The notes below the pieces were generated by a model. It did no database searches. It had not been told where the DNA came from and worked only from the letters and a program-made list of their open reading frames with translations. A stretch of 13,749 nt of DNA, taken from the NCBI GenBank assembly GCA_046154695.1, contig JBJXFI010000115.1, positions 1 through 13,749 on the forward strand. Reading direction: 5' to 3'. Positions 6,251 through 13,516 of this stretch are shown piece after piece. Made by a program: the position numbers and the translations under genes. This DNA comes from DALYLB01 sp046154695. Lineage in GTDB: Bacteria; Acidobacteriota; Blastocatellia; RBC074. Numbering within the stretch: the first letter of the stretch is position 1; each line of letters begins with the position of its first letter.

Positions 6251-8767
6251 ATGACGTTTTGCACAAATTGCGGCAAAAGACTCACAACAGGCGCAACCCA
6301 ATGCGACGTCTGCGGCGCCACAAAAATATCTGTTCAAGAGACGCCCCCGGAAAGTCCCCGGAGCAGCGCGCCCTCCCCCGCGGATGAATTGCAGACGCAG
6401 ATTTCGCAGGGAGGCGGGGGGCAGGAATTCTCGACGATCTCCGGCCCGACGCTGCCGTTGCAGACCATTGGAGGCCAGGTAGGGCGTGTGCTGGGAGGCC
6501 GGTATCAGCTCGATCAGGTGATTGGCAGCGGCGGGATGGGAGAGATCTATCGGGCGCGACGGCTTCACATCGGAGACACGGTCGCGGTCAAGGTTCTTCG
6601 GCCGGACGTGGTCGAAAATGAGAAGTCCCGGCAGCGGTTCTATCGGGAGGCGCGCGCGGCGGCGATGCTTCATCATCCGAACGCGGTCATGATTCACGAT
6701 TTCGGCGAGGATACGGATGGGACGGCGTATATCGTCATGGAGCTGCTGCTCGGCCGAAGCCTCCGCCAGTTGCTGATCGATGACGGCACGGTCAATTCGC
6801 AGCGTTGTTACGGAATTATCCGGCAGGCCAGCGCGGCGCTCGATGCCGGCCACCGAAATGGAATCGTCCACCGCGACATCAAGCCCGACAATATCATCCT
6901 GCTCGATTCCAACGACGGGGCGGACCACGTCAAGATCCTCGATTTCGGGATCGCGAAGCTGCGCGATCAGGCCATCGACACACTGAGCATGGAACAGCGG
7001 CTGACGAATGTGGGGACCGTGATCGGAACGCCGCATTATATGGCCCCGGAGCAGTGCCAGGGCGAGGAGGCGGACGCCCGCTCGGACATCTACAGTCTGG
7101 GCGTGGTGCTCTATGAGCTGCTTACCGGCGTCGCGCCCTTCCTGGCCAAGACGCCCACGGGAGTGGCCATCAAGCATGTGACGGAAAAGCCCCGCCCGCT
7201 TCGCGAGTTGCAGCCGAGCGTTTCAGAGGCGATCGAACGGGTTGTGCTTCGCGCCCTGGAGAAAGAGCCGAGCGACCGGCAGCAGACGGCGCTCGAGCTG
7301 GCCCGGGAGTTCGAGGCCGCGGTTCGCGGCGAACTGGGAAATGACCCGTTGATTCGGAGCGGGGAACAGCCGCAGGTCGATTCCGACACGCTCCGATTGT
7401 CGAAAGAGGCGAAGACAGAGGTGATCGCGCCGCCGCGGGATACGGGGGCGAATCGGGTATCGAGTCCGCCGCCCCAGAATTTCGACACGCGGGTTTCACC
7501 GCCGACGGCCACCGGGCAGTTCCAGGACCCGTCCACGGGCCTTGTCTCGTCTCCACACCAGACCAGCGAGCAGAAGCCGGCGACCGACAATCTGCGCACC
7601 CAGTCGATTCCCTCGACAGAAGTGCTTTCGCCTCCGCCGCCCGCGGAGCCGCCGAAGCAGGATCCCGCGCCGGCGAAGCCGAGCCCGACGGATGAGCTTC
7701 GCACCGATCCGTTCGCTCCTTCCGCGGAATCGGCGAAGCCGGGGGGCGGGCCGGAATCGAGGCCCGAGAAGAAGCCCGAGAAGAAGCCCGAGAAGAAGAA
7801 AGAAAAGGTAGAGGCTCGGACCGAGAGCCCGAAGCCGGCTCCTCCACCGAGACCCATGGCCCCGGCGGCCCCGGCGGCGGGTATCCGCGGTCCGCTGATC
7901 GCCGGTGCGGCCGTAGGCGTGGTGCTGCTGGCGTCGCTTGGCTGGTGGATGCTCGGGCGTTCCGGCGCCCGGCCGGAGAATGAGGTCGTTACGGCCACGC
8001 CCACGCCGGAAGCGACGGTGGAGCCGTCTCCCACGGCGACTTCCGCCTATCCCGAAGAGGCGGCGCCGGAAGGCATGGTCTATGTTCTGGGCGGCGCCTT
8101 TCGCGCCGGACGCGATGATGGCGAGGCGAACGAGCGCCCCGCGCACACCGTGACCGTCAAACCGTTCTACATCGACCGGACCGAGGTCACCAACGAGCAG
8201 TATCAGAAATATCTCGACGCGACCGGTCGCCCGGCGCCTCCCTCGTGGAACGGAACCCGTTTTCCCGAGGGCGCCGAGACTCTGCCGGTGACCGGGGTCA
8301 GTTGGGAGGAGGCGGCGGCCTACGCCGAATGGGCCGGCAAGCGGTTGCCGACCGAGGAGGAGTGGGAGTTCGCCGCACGCGGCGCCGATGGCCGATTCTA
8401 TCCCTGGGGCGAGGATTGGAGACCCGACGCCGCCAATGTCAAAACCTCGGATGATGAGGTCCGGGAATTGATGCCGGTCGGACAATTCGCCCTCGGCGCC
8501 AGCCCGTTCGGCGTCGTCGATCTCTCCGGAAATGCCTGGGAATGGACCGCGAGCGATTACAAGGAATACCCCGGCGGCTCGATTGAGGCTCCCCCCAAGG
8601 GCTTCACCAACCTGAAGATCATTCGCGGCGGTTCGTATCTCAGCTCCGGCAGGAAGGCCACCGCGACGCTTCGTGTCGGGTGGCCCGCCACCCGCGCCAG
8701 TTGGCCGAAGGGCAGGACGCCCGAATATGACCAGACTGGATTTCGCTGCGCGCAGGACGCAAAATAG
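6251..8767 (+). CDS. zinc-ribbon Ser/Thr protein kinase with TM and extracytoplasmic FGE-like domain
   Basis: PknB-type (Hanks) receptor kinase of 838 residues. Order of parts: a zinc ribbon with Cys4/7/18/21 (CTNC, CDVC); a kinase domain at about 85-340 with glycine loop GSGGMG (92-97), Lys114 in VAVK, HRDIKPDN (catalytic Asp209), DFG (231-233) and APE (265-267); a Pro/Ser/Lys-rich linker (about 370-545) with a repeated PEKK unit near 505-516; one TM helix at about 545-568; and a C-terminal FGE/sulfatase-modifying-factor fold (about 605-835: EGMVYVLGG, DRTEVTNEQY, LPVTGVSWEEAAAYAEWAGKRLPTE with key W685 and W694, GNAWEWT, IRGGSY, GFRCA). The active-site Cys pair of true FGE is missing after IRGGSY, so this part is probably a ligand-binding sensor rather than a formylglycine enzyme. 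The kinase motifs are complete. It starts a plus-strand group with a secreted protein 76 nt downstream. The substrate is unknown. Confidence 0.93.
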   Translation: MTFCTNCGKRLTTGATQCDVCGATKISVQETPPESPRSSAPSPADELQTQISQGGGGQEFSTISGPTLPLQTIGGQVGRVLGGRYQLDQVIGSGGMGEIYRARRLHIGDTVAVKVLRPDVVENEKSRQRFYREARAAAMLHHPNAVMIHDFGEDTDGTAYIVMELLLGRSLRQLLIDDGTVNSQRCYGIIRQASAALDAGHRNGIVHRDIKPDNIILLDSNDGADHVKILDFGIAKLRDQAIDTLSMEQRLTNVGTVIGTPHYMAPEQCQGEEADARSDIYSLGVVLYELLTGVAPFLAKTPTGVAIKHVTEKPRPLRELQPSVSEAIERVVLRALEKEPSDRQQTALELAREFEAAVRGELGNDPLIRSGEQPQVDSDTLRLSKEAKTEVIAPPRDTGANRVSSPPPQNFDTRVSPPTATGQFQDPSTGLVSSPHQTSEQKPATDNLRTQSIPSTEVLSPPPPAEPPKQDPAPAKPSPTDELRTDPFAPSAESAKPGGGPESRPEKKPEKKPEKKKEKVEARTESPKPAPPPRPMAPAAPAAGIRGPLIAGAAVGVVLLASLGWWMLGRSGARPENEVVTATPTPEATVEPSPTATSAYPEEAAPEGMVYVLGGAFRAGRDDGEANERPAHTVTVKPFYIDRTEVTNEQYQKYLDATGRPAPPSWNGTRFPEGAETLPVTGVSWEEAAAYAEWAGKRLPTEEEWEFAARGADGRFYPWGEDWRPDAANVKTSDDEVRELMPVGQFALGASPFGVVDLSGNAWEWTASDYKEYPGGSIEAPPKGFTNLKIIRGGSYLSSGRKATATLRVGWPATRASWPKGRTPEYDQTGFRCAQDAK

Positions 8768-8832
8768 CATTTCCGATTTGGCTCGCTTTCGATCTCTCGG
8801 TGTCTCAGGCTGCACAAATTGCAGAACAGTTT

Positions 8833-8836
8833 GGAG
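8833..8836 (+). promoter_or_regulatory. Shine-Dalgarno that fixes the ancestral start at 8844
   Basis: GGAG lies 7 nt before the ATG at 8844, the best ribosome site in the area. The later in-frame ATG at 9063, inside the inserted element, has nothing comparable. This supports 8844 as the original start of the secreted-protein gene. Confidence 0.72.
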
Positions 8837-8843
8837 AAGTTGT

Positions 8844-10187
8844 ATGAAGAGACAGCTTTTAGAGGGTGTTTTGAAATTCTTCTGCCTCAACCCGCGAAGC
8901 GGGTGGCAGCGTATAGCCTGGGGAGAAGGCGAAGCCGGAACCCCAGGGCCGGTAAAAACGGTTTTCAAGCCCGTGAAACGGGCGACAGCGGACGCTCTGC
9001 CGCCCGTTTCACGGGCTTGCGAGCGTGTTCGATGCGGTCCTGGGGCTTACGCCCCAGGCTTTATGCTATCGCCTGCTTCGCAGGCGATAAAAATCCAATT
9101 TCAAAACACTCTTTTATCCAGAATCTTTGTCGTTTTCGTTAGCGGTCTCCTTTTCTTCCTCCTCGCCCCGGTCTTCGTTTTTGCGCAAGGGGGAGAAGGG
9201 AAGCTGACGCCGGCGCCGAAACCGACGCCGGCGCCGAAGGTGGTTGCGGCGCCCCGACCCGCGGCCAGGCCCGCCGCGCCCGTGACGCCGACGATCGTTC
9301 TGAATCAGGCGCTCAAGGCCCGCATCGATCCGAAGACTTCGGACAAGACGGCGGACGGGGGGCTCTATGAGGAGTTCATTCTGAATGCCCGGGCCGATGA
9401 CTGGTTGAACTTCAAGATCGAGAGCGAGGCTTCCGATCTGACGGTCAAGGTTGTCGATGCGAAAGAGGCCGAGGTTGCCGTCGCGCGGGATTCCGGGCAG
9501 GGAACCTTCAAGGTCAACACCCAGACCGGGGGCCTTCCCGCCGACGGGGAATACCGGCTGCGGGTCACCGCGGCTTCCGGCGTCCCCGCGGGCACGCCCT
9601 TCACGCTGACCGTGAACCGCCTCGGCCTGACAACCAGCGTCTATAACGACCGCTTCCAGAAGATCTATTTCAGCATTCGCGAGAATGAGCCCGCGACGAT
9701 CGACGAAGCCATCGCGAAATTCGAGGAGCTGGCGAAAGACGATTCCGCCCGGCCCACGACCTACGAACAGTTGGGCATCCTCTACCTGTACAATAAAAGC
9801 GATGTCGAGAAGGCCGAAAAGGCCATGGCCCAGGCCATCAGTCTCAACGGCGCGGCCGTCGTGCGCATCTCCTTCGACAGCCAGTGGCGGCGGATGGGCC
9901 GGTTGCGAAACGGCAAAACCGATTGGGAGGACGCGCGGTCGGGGTGGCTGCGCATTCGACCCGGGCAGGTCGCCCTGACCGACCCGAGCAACAAGACGCT
10001 TGCATCCGTGACCGGCGCCCAGATCCGGGAGCTCGCCAATATCACGGCCTCCAATTACTATCTGGTGATGGTGACCGTCGAGGGAGCGCGCAAACCCTTC
10101 ATCTTCGCGCCCGGAAGCAAGGCCAGGGCGGAGGCCGATCTGGTCGTCAGGCTGATTCAACATTACGTCATGGGAAAGACGAATTGA
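8844..10187 (+). CDS. secreted PPC-like/helical-repeat protein, signal peptide split by an inserted element
   Basis: Function unknown. From ATG 8844 the frame gives 447 residues. Codons 1-6 (MKRQLL) are followed by 85 codons of inserted repeat DNA and then by SRIFVVFVSG and the rest of a hydrophobic signal core, ending FVFA|QGG. Excising the 255 bp joins MKRQLL to SRIF and yields a normal signal peptide. Either the insert is translated as an N-terminal extension, or translation uses ATG 9063 inside the element (374 residues, N-region of about 20 residues, no clear ribosome site). The mature part has a TPAPK repeat and Pro/Ala-rich linker, a beta-rich segment resembling bacterial pre-peptidase C-terminal domains (EEFILNARADDWLNFKIE to FTLTVNRLG), a helical TPR-like stretch (DEAIAKFEELAKDD..EKAEKAMAQAI) and a C-terminal domain with RIRPGQVALTDP, loosely PH/GRAM-like. 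It lies 76 nt after the receptor kinase gene, so a linked envelope role is possible but unproven. Confidence 0.75.
   Translation: MKRQLLEGVLKFFCLNPRSGWQRIAWGEGEAGTPGPVKTVFKPVKRATADALPPVSRACERVRCGPGAYAPGFMLSPASQAIKIQFQNTLLSRIFVVFVSGLLFFLLAPVFVFAQGGEGKLTPAPKPTPAPKVVAAPRPAARPAAPVTPTIVLNQALKARIDPKTSDKTADGGLYEEFILNARADDWLNFKIESEASDLTVKVVDAKEAEVAVARDSGQGTFKVNTQTGGLPADGEYRLRVTAASGVPAGTPFTLTVNRLGLTTSVYNDRFQKIYFSIRENEPATIDEAIAKFEELAKDDSARPTTYEQLGILYLYNKSDVEKAEKAMAQAISLNGAAVVRISFDSQWRRMGRLRNGKTDWEDARSGWLRIRPGQVALTDPSNKTLASVTGAQIRELANITASNYYLVMVTVEGARKPFIFAPGSKARAEADLVVRLIQHYVMGKTN
8857..8861. repeat. left target-site duplication TTTTA
   Basis: TTTTA here is repeated at 9112-9116 directly outside the other end of the element. 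With the preceding C both copies read CTTTTA, but the right-hand C can also be counted as the element's end. Confidence 0.65.
8862..9111. mobile_element. MITE/REP-like palindromic element inserted in a signal-peptide coding sequence
   Basis: The ends are inverted repeats: GAGGGTGTTTTGAAATT (8862-8878), and on the other strand GAGTGTTTTGAAATT (9111-9097). The core TGTTTTGAAATT is identical and the left end has two extra bases. Inside are five hairpins: 8890-8904; 8917-8947 (CCTGGGG/CCCCAGG); 8966-9019 with perfect 19-bp arms; 9039-9058 (CCTGGGGC/GCCCCAGG); and 9067-9089 (10-bp stem, TTC loop). A TTTTA lies just outside each end, as expected of a target duplication. It encodes no transposase, so it would need one supplied in trans. 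Palindrome clusters of this look are scattered in several bacterial phyla, but I cannot name the family. Confidence 0.8.
8966..9019. repeat. perfect 19-bp inverted repeat at the centre of the element
   Basis: Arms 8966-8984 and 9001-9019 are exact reverse complements around a 16-nt loop. Each arm also contains a smaller CCCG/CGGG hairpin of its own. It would form a cruciform or a very stable RNA stem and could slow polymerase or ribosomes on the downstream gene. Confidence 0.9.
9112..9116. repeat. right target-site duplication TTTTA
   Basis: Second copy of the TTTTA found at 8857-8861. Collapsing the two copies restores the frame CAG CTT TTA TCC AGA of the uninterrupted signal peptide. Confidence 0.65.
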
Positions 10188-10218
10188 GCCCGCGCCGCCG
10201 CGGCGCTTCTGATCGCAT

Positions 10219-11598
10219 ATGAACCTTTGGGGAGGCCGGTTCACCGGGGAAACCGATCGACGGTTTGCCGCTTTCAATGCAAGTTATCGATTCGATCGCC
10301 GGCTGATCTTCGCGGATCTGCGGGCCTCGGCCGTTCACGCCCGCGCGCTCGGCAGGGCGGGGATTCTCGACGATTCCGAGGTCGAATCGATCACCGCCGG
10401 TCTTGCCGGAATCGCTGAGCTGGCCGCCGAACCGGGGTATCTCGATCGCCCCGAATTTTCCGGGACGGAAGACGTTCATTCCTTCATCGAATCCCGCCTG
10501 ATCGAGATGATCGGACCCGCCGGCTACAAACTGCACACCGGACGGAGTCGCAATGACCAGGTTGCGGTCGCGACGCGCCTCTTTTTGCGCGAGGAGATCA
10601 TCCGCGTTGACCGGACGATCCGCGAAACCCAGTTGGCCCTGGTCGAATTGGCGGAACAGCACCCGGAGGACGCCCTGCCGGGATACACCCACCTGCAGAA
10701 GGCGCAGCCCATCCTTTTCCCCCATTTCCTGCTCGCGTATTTTCAGATGCTCTCCCGCGATCGCGACCGCTTCCGGGATGTGTCGAGGCGCGCAAACCTT
10801 CTGCCGCTGGGATCGGGCGCGATCGCCGGGACCGGCTTTTCCATCGACCGGGAATGGATGGCCGCGGAACTCGGATTTGACGGCGTCACACGCAACAGCC
10901 TGGACGCCGTCAGCGACCGGGATTACATCATCGAATTCGCCGGCGCCGCCGCCCTGACGATGATGCACCTCTCCCGCCTCGCCGAAGACGTGATCATCTA
11001 TTCGACCCAGGAATTCGGCTTCCTCAAGCTGGGAGACGCCATCTCCACCGGCAGCAGTCTCATGCCCCAAAAGAAGAACCCCGATTCGATGGAGTTGATA
11101 CGGGGCAAATCCGCCCGCGTCTTCGGGCATGCCTCCGCCCTCCTCACCCTCGCCAAGGGGCTCCCGCTGGCCTATAACAAGGATCTGCAGGAGGATAAGG
11201 AGGCGCTCTTCGACACGCTCGACACGCTCTGCGACTCGCTGATCGTCACGGCCACCGTGCTGCGCAACATCGAACTGAACCGGGAGCGCGCCCGCTCCGC
11301 CGCCATCAGCGATTACACCAACGCCACCGATCTGGCCGATTACCTCGTCCGGAAAGGGCTCGAATTCCGCAAGGCCCACGACCTTATCGGCCGCGTCGTC
11401 GTCTTCGCCATCGAACAGGGCCGCCAGTTGGATCAACTCACCCTCGACGAATACCGCGTCTTCTCCACGCACTTCACCGAAGATCTCTTCCCGGCCATCA
11501 GCCTCGACCGATCCCTCGCCGCGAAAAATCAGACCGGCGGCACCTCCCCTCATCAGGTTCGCCTCGAATTGGAGCGTGCCCGCGCCGAGTTGCGCTGA
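10219..11598 (+). CDS. argH: argininosuccinate lyase
   Basis: Last step of arginine biosynthesis: cleaves argininosuccinate into arginine and fumarate in the cytoplasm as a homotetramer. The 459-residue product has the normal length. Visible motifs are NLWGGRF at the start, EDVHSFIE (His87), TGRSRNDQVA (107-116), GYTHLQKAQP (His158) and the fumarase/lyase signature GSSLMPQKKNPD (278-289), whose flexible loop carries the catalytic Ser. No key residue appears to be missing. The ATG at 10219 gives the family's standard N-terminus although no clear Shine-Dalgarno precedes it. The gene begins 31 nt after the secreted-protein gene, with a GCGCCG/CGGCGC hairpin (10192-10206) in between, so co-transcription is likely. 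No arginine genes are adjacent in this window. Confidence 0.97.
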   Translation: MNLWGGRFTGETDRRFAAFNASYRFDRRLIFADLRASAVHARALGRAGILDDSEVESITAGLAGIAELAAEPGYLDRPEFSGTEDVHSFIESRLIEMIGPAGYKLHTGRSRNDQVAVATRLFLREEIIRVDRTIRETQLALVELAEQHPEDALPGYTHLQKAQPILFPHFLLAYFQMLSRDRDRFRDVSRRANLLPLGSGAIAGTGFSIDREWMAAELGFDGVTRNSLDAVSDRDYIIEFAGAAALTMMHLSRLAEDVIIYSTQEFGFLKLGDAISTGSSLMPQKKNPDSMELIRGKSARVFGHASALLTLAKGLPLAYNKDLQEDKEALFDTLDTLCDSLIVTATVLRNIELNRERARSAAISDYTNATDLADYLVRKGLEFRKAHDLIGRVVVFAIEQGRQLDQLTLDEYRVFSTHFTEDLFPAISLDRSLAAKNQTGGTSPHQVRLELERARAELR

Positions 11599-12942
11599 TT
11601 TCCGATTTCCACTGTCCCTGCTCACCCACCGGAAGAGGATCTCACGTGAAAACGGAGAAAGTTGCTCCCGGATTCTCGCGGCATAAAGCATGTCAGACAT
11701 ACACGATCCCCGGCCGGGGGCCGTTCTCCCTCACGGCATTAGAATCCTCCCTCGGGAACTAATCGAGTCGGAATTTGTCTGTAAGGGACCAATATGCATG
11801 GGGTAAGAGAATGTAAGCTCCTGTAGGAAAATCCCTGTCGATATGTAAATTATTGCGGAAACAGGGCTTATTGGCATTTTAAATGTTGACCGCGGTGAGA
11901 CTTTTTTGTACTCTTCAATTGTCGGTGCTCCCCCAACCCACTCGCCGGCATTCAACCTTGTGACGGATCGATCCGGGGACCGTCCTGGAGTCCGTACCGC
12001 CATTACCGCATTCGCGATATGGGCAAATTGCATATTCAAGTGGGTAGTTTCGTTTAGAGGTGGAGATCGAGAGATACTCGTGTCTCTCCGTCTTGAGCAG
12101 GCAGGCTCGCTCTTTGCAACGACGAGTTTGGTTGGTGCGCCCGTGGCCGATCGGCCGGAAAGCCGTTAGGGAACGGGTGTAATAGGATATCGATGCCATA
12201 CGACAGTACGCCAATCAGAGTCTCCCCGGAACGGACCCGCCGTCAACGCATGTTCCGCTCCGTTCTCCGATCGAAGGACTCGCTGCCCGACCGAATCGTC
12301 ATCCACCCTCTCGTTTTCGATGAGACCGAACAAGCAGGAATCTCCCCACCTGCGGCCGCATCGGCGATCCAGCCGGCCGGCTTTGGCGCCAACAACAAGT
12401 GCTACATTCGAACTTCGCTGGTTCGTGCCCGATTTTTCCGGAGCGCCTCCTCGCTCCGCCTGAATTTGGCGCGCCAATCAGCGAGGTTGCGCGCAACGTC
12501 CGGAGGGTCCCTCACCTTCCCGGACTGGAAGGCGAACCGCACGCGAATCCGTTTTTCGGATCACGTCGCAGCATCCGATTTTGCCCGGAACCCTCGGACA
12601 TTCCTCTCCCTCCCGGAGCGAATGCCCGGCGATGCCATCTTTCCCTCATCACTTTCATGGCAGGCAGGCAAATGGTTGGATTGGTCGACGCAATTCCAAA
12701 AAACGAAATCCACGCGCGGAACGCAAAGATCAACCATTGCGGAGCCATTCGGCGAATCGAACGCAAAGGAAGAATCGCCGCGGGATCTTTGGCCATCCCG
12801 AACTGGTGTCTCCCGCAACCCTCAACACGCTTTACGGAACGCATTGCTCGCGGACGCTGAACCTCATTCAACGCCGCAAACTCAGTCAACCTAAACTTCA
12901 GAGTATTGATCTTTGAAGCTGTTTTCACAGGGGCACAAGGAA
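11599..12942. other. gene-free, palindrome-rich region
   Basis: About 1.3 kb with no recognisable protein family on either strand; the open frames have atypical composition. Base composition is visibly lower in GC than the flanking genes, especially 11740-11930. Perfect 12-nt palindromes occur at 11708-11719, 11964-11975, 12145-12156, 12371-12382, 12466-12477 and 12486-12497. There are also short hairpins at 12439-12458 (7-bp stem) and 12498-12525 (6-bp stem). A TTGACC (11886-11891) and TACTCT (11909-11914) pair with 17-bp spacing could be a weak plus-strand promoter, with no gene behind it. I found no tRNA, rRNA, CRISPR or insertion-sequence signature. It may be decayed genes, an unrecognised RNA or a regulatory stretch. 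Confidence 0.55.
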
Positions 12943-13056
12943 ATGGCCACGAGAAGAACAACCCGGGAAGGATCAGGACCCTTTTTCCTGATCATGATTG
13001 CCGCAATCCTGCTCATGCTGATGGTCTTCCTCCTGGATCTATTGCATGCCTTTTAA
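12943..13056 (+). CDS. 37-residue single-pass membrane microprotein
   Basis: Not assignable to a family. ATG 12943 to TAA 13056 encodes MATRRTTREGSGP followed by one uninterrupted hydrophobic helix (FFLIMIAAILLMLMVFLLDLL) and ends HAF. The basic N-terminus (three Arg) and hydrophobic C-terminal stretch predict an N-in, C-out membrane peptide. AGGGG at 12929-12933 lies 9 nt before the ATG, and AAGG (12937-12940) is closer still. A stem-loop follows at 13063-13091, as expected at the end of a short transcription unit. No convincing promoter is visible. Small one-helix subunits of transporters or oxidases look like this, but no partner gene is adjacent, so the role is open. Confidence 0.6.
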   Translation: MATRRTTREGSGPFFLIMIAAILLMLMVFLLDLLHAF

Positions 13057-13062
13057 AAACAT

Positions 13063-13091
13063 GAGCCTCTGACCGGATTCCGGAGAGGCTC
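13063..13091 (+). terminator. stem-loop after the microprotein gene
   Basis: GAGCCTCT (13063-13070) pairs with AGAGGCTC (13084-13091), and an inner CCGG/CCGG pair closes an ATT loop. There is no T-run after it, so it is at best a weak intrinsic terminator or an RNA-protecting 3' structure. Confidence 0.45.
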
Positions 13092-13156
13092 CCAACCGGA
13101 CGGCGTCGCGACCTCATTTGCGGGCGCTCGCAACGCGATGCCGCGCCAGCGGAAAG

Positions 13157-13198
13157 AAAAGCCCGGGGACGCAGGAAGAGTGCGTCCCCGGGCTTTTT
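13157..13198. terminator. strong bidirectional intrinsic terminator
   Basis: Thirteen-base arms 13161-13173 and 13181-13193 pair perfectly around a 7-nt loop, flanked by AAAA on the left and TTTTT on the right. It can stop transcription in both directions and insulates the microprotein gene from the YdcF gene. Confidence 0.92.
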
Positions 13199-13242
13199 CC
13201 ATTCGGCAGCCCGCTTTGGGGCCGGGCAGATGAAAAATGAAA

Positions 13243-13277
13243 AGGCCAGTCAGGAGCTTGGGACCCCTGACCGGCCT
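13243..13277 (-). terminator. hairpin with minus-strand T-rich tail
   Basis: Arms 13243-13254 and 13266-13277 pair at 11 of 12 positions around an 11-nt loop. Read on the minus strand the stem is followed by TTTTCATTTTT, as in an intrinsic terminator. No minus-strand gene is visible upstream of it, so it may end a small RNA or simply be a structured element. Confidence 0.5.
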
Positions 13278-13279
13278 GG

Positions 13280-13316
<37 letters not shown>

Positions 13317-13500
13317 ATACCATTTTTTTCCATCTAACGGAAATTTGTCAATAGCAAATTAGAAAAAATCCTACAGAATATCGCGTAGCCGGAAAGCGGA
13401 GCATTCTTACAATCGCGAAAGCGCGTGTGGGAACCGGAAGGTCACAGGAATCGGGGGGCACGGACAAGGAGGCCGAATCGCTTGAAACAATGCGTGATGA

Positions 13501-13507
13501 AAGGAGG
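13501..13507 (+). promoter_or_regulatory. Shine-Dalgarno of the YdcF-family gene
   Basis: AAGGAGG, a near-perfect ribosome site, lies 9 nt before ATG 13517. A second in-frame ATG at 13490 has its nearest AAGGAGG (13466-13472) 17 nt away, which is too far, so 13517 is preferred. Confidence 0.85.
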
Positions 13508-13516
13508 GCGGGAAGA

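Noticed and set aside
8064..8764. Active formylglycine-generating enzyme
   Set aside because: The fold motifs are present, but the catalytic Cys pair after IRGGSY is absent; the only Cys in the domain is in the terminal FRCA.
8673..8843. Upstream extension of the secreted-protein frame back to 8673
   Set aside because: It would overlap the 3' end of the kinase gene by nearly 100 nt, has no ribosome site and adds non-protein-like sequence; ATG 8844 has a good Shine-Dalgarno.
7496..8968. 490-residue minus-strand frame opposite the kinase gene
   Set aside because: Arg/Gly/Leu-rich shadow of the kinase and FGE-like coding sequence with no domain of its own.
8862..9111. Possible CRISPR array
   Set aside because: The repeats are inverted and of unequal size, with no regular spacers; this is a palindromic insertion element.
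10168..11700. 510-residue minus-strand frame opposite argH
   Set aside because: Antisense to a textbook argininosuccinate lyase; composition follows complementary GC-rich codons.
11708..11719. Intrinsic terminator after argH
   Set aside because: CCCCGGCCGGGG is a palindrome without a loop and without a T-run after it, so I do not call it a terminator.
12193..12894. Open frame of 233 residues on the plus strand, with others overlapping on both strands (12399-12860, 12512-12961)
   Set aside because: No recognisable family, Ser/Arg/Pro-rich random-like composition, no ribosome site, and several overlapping frames of similar quality; most likely chance openings.
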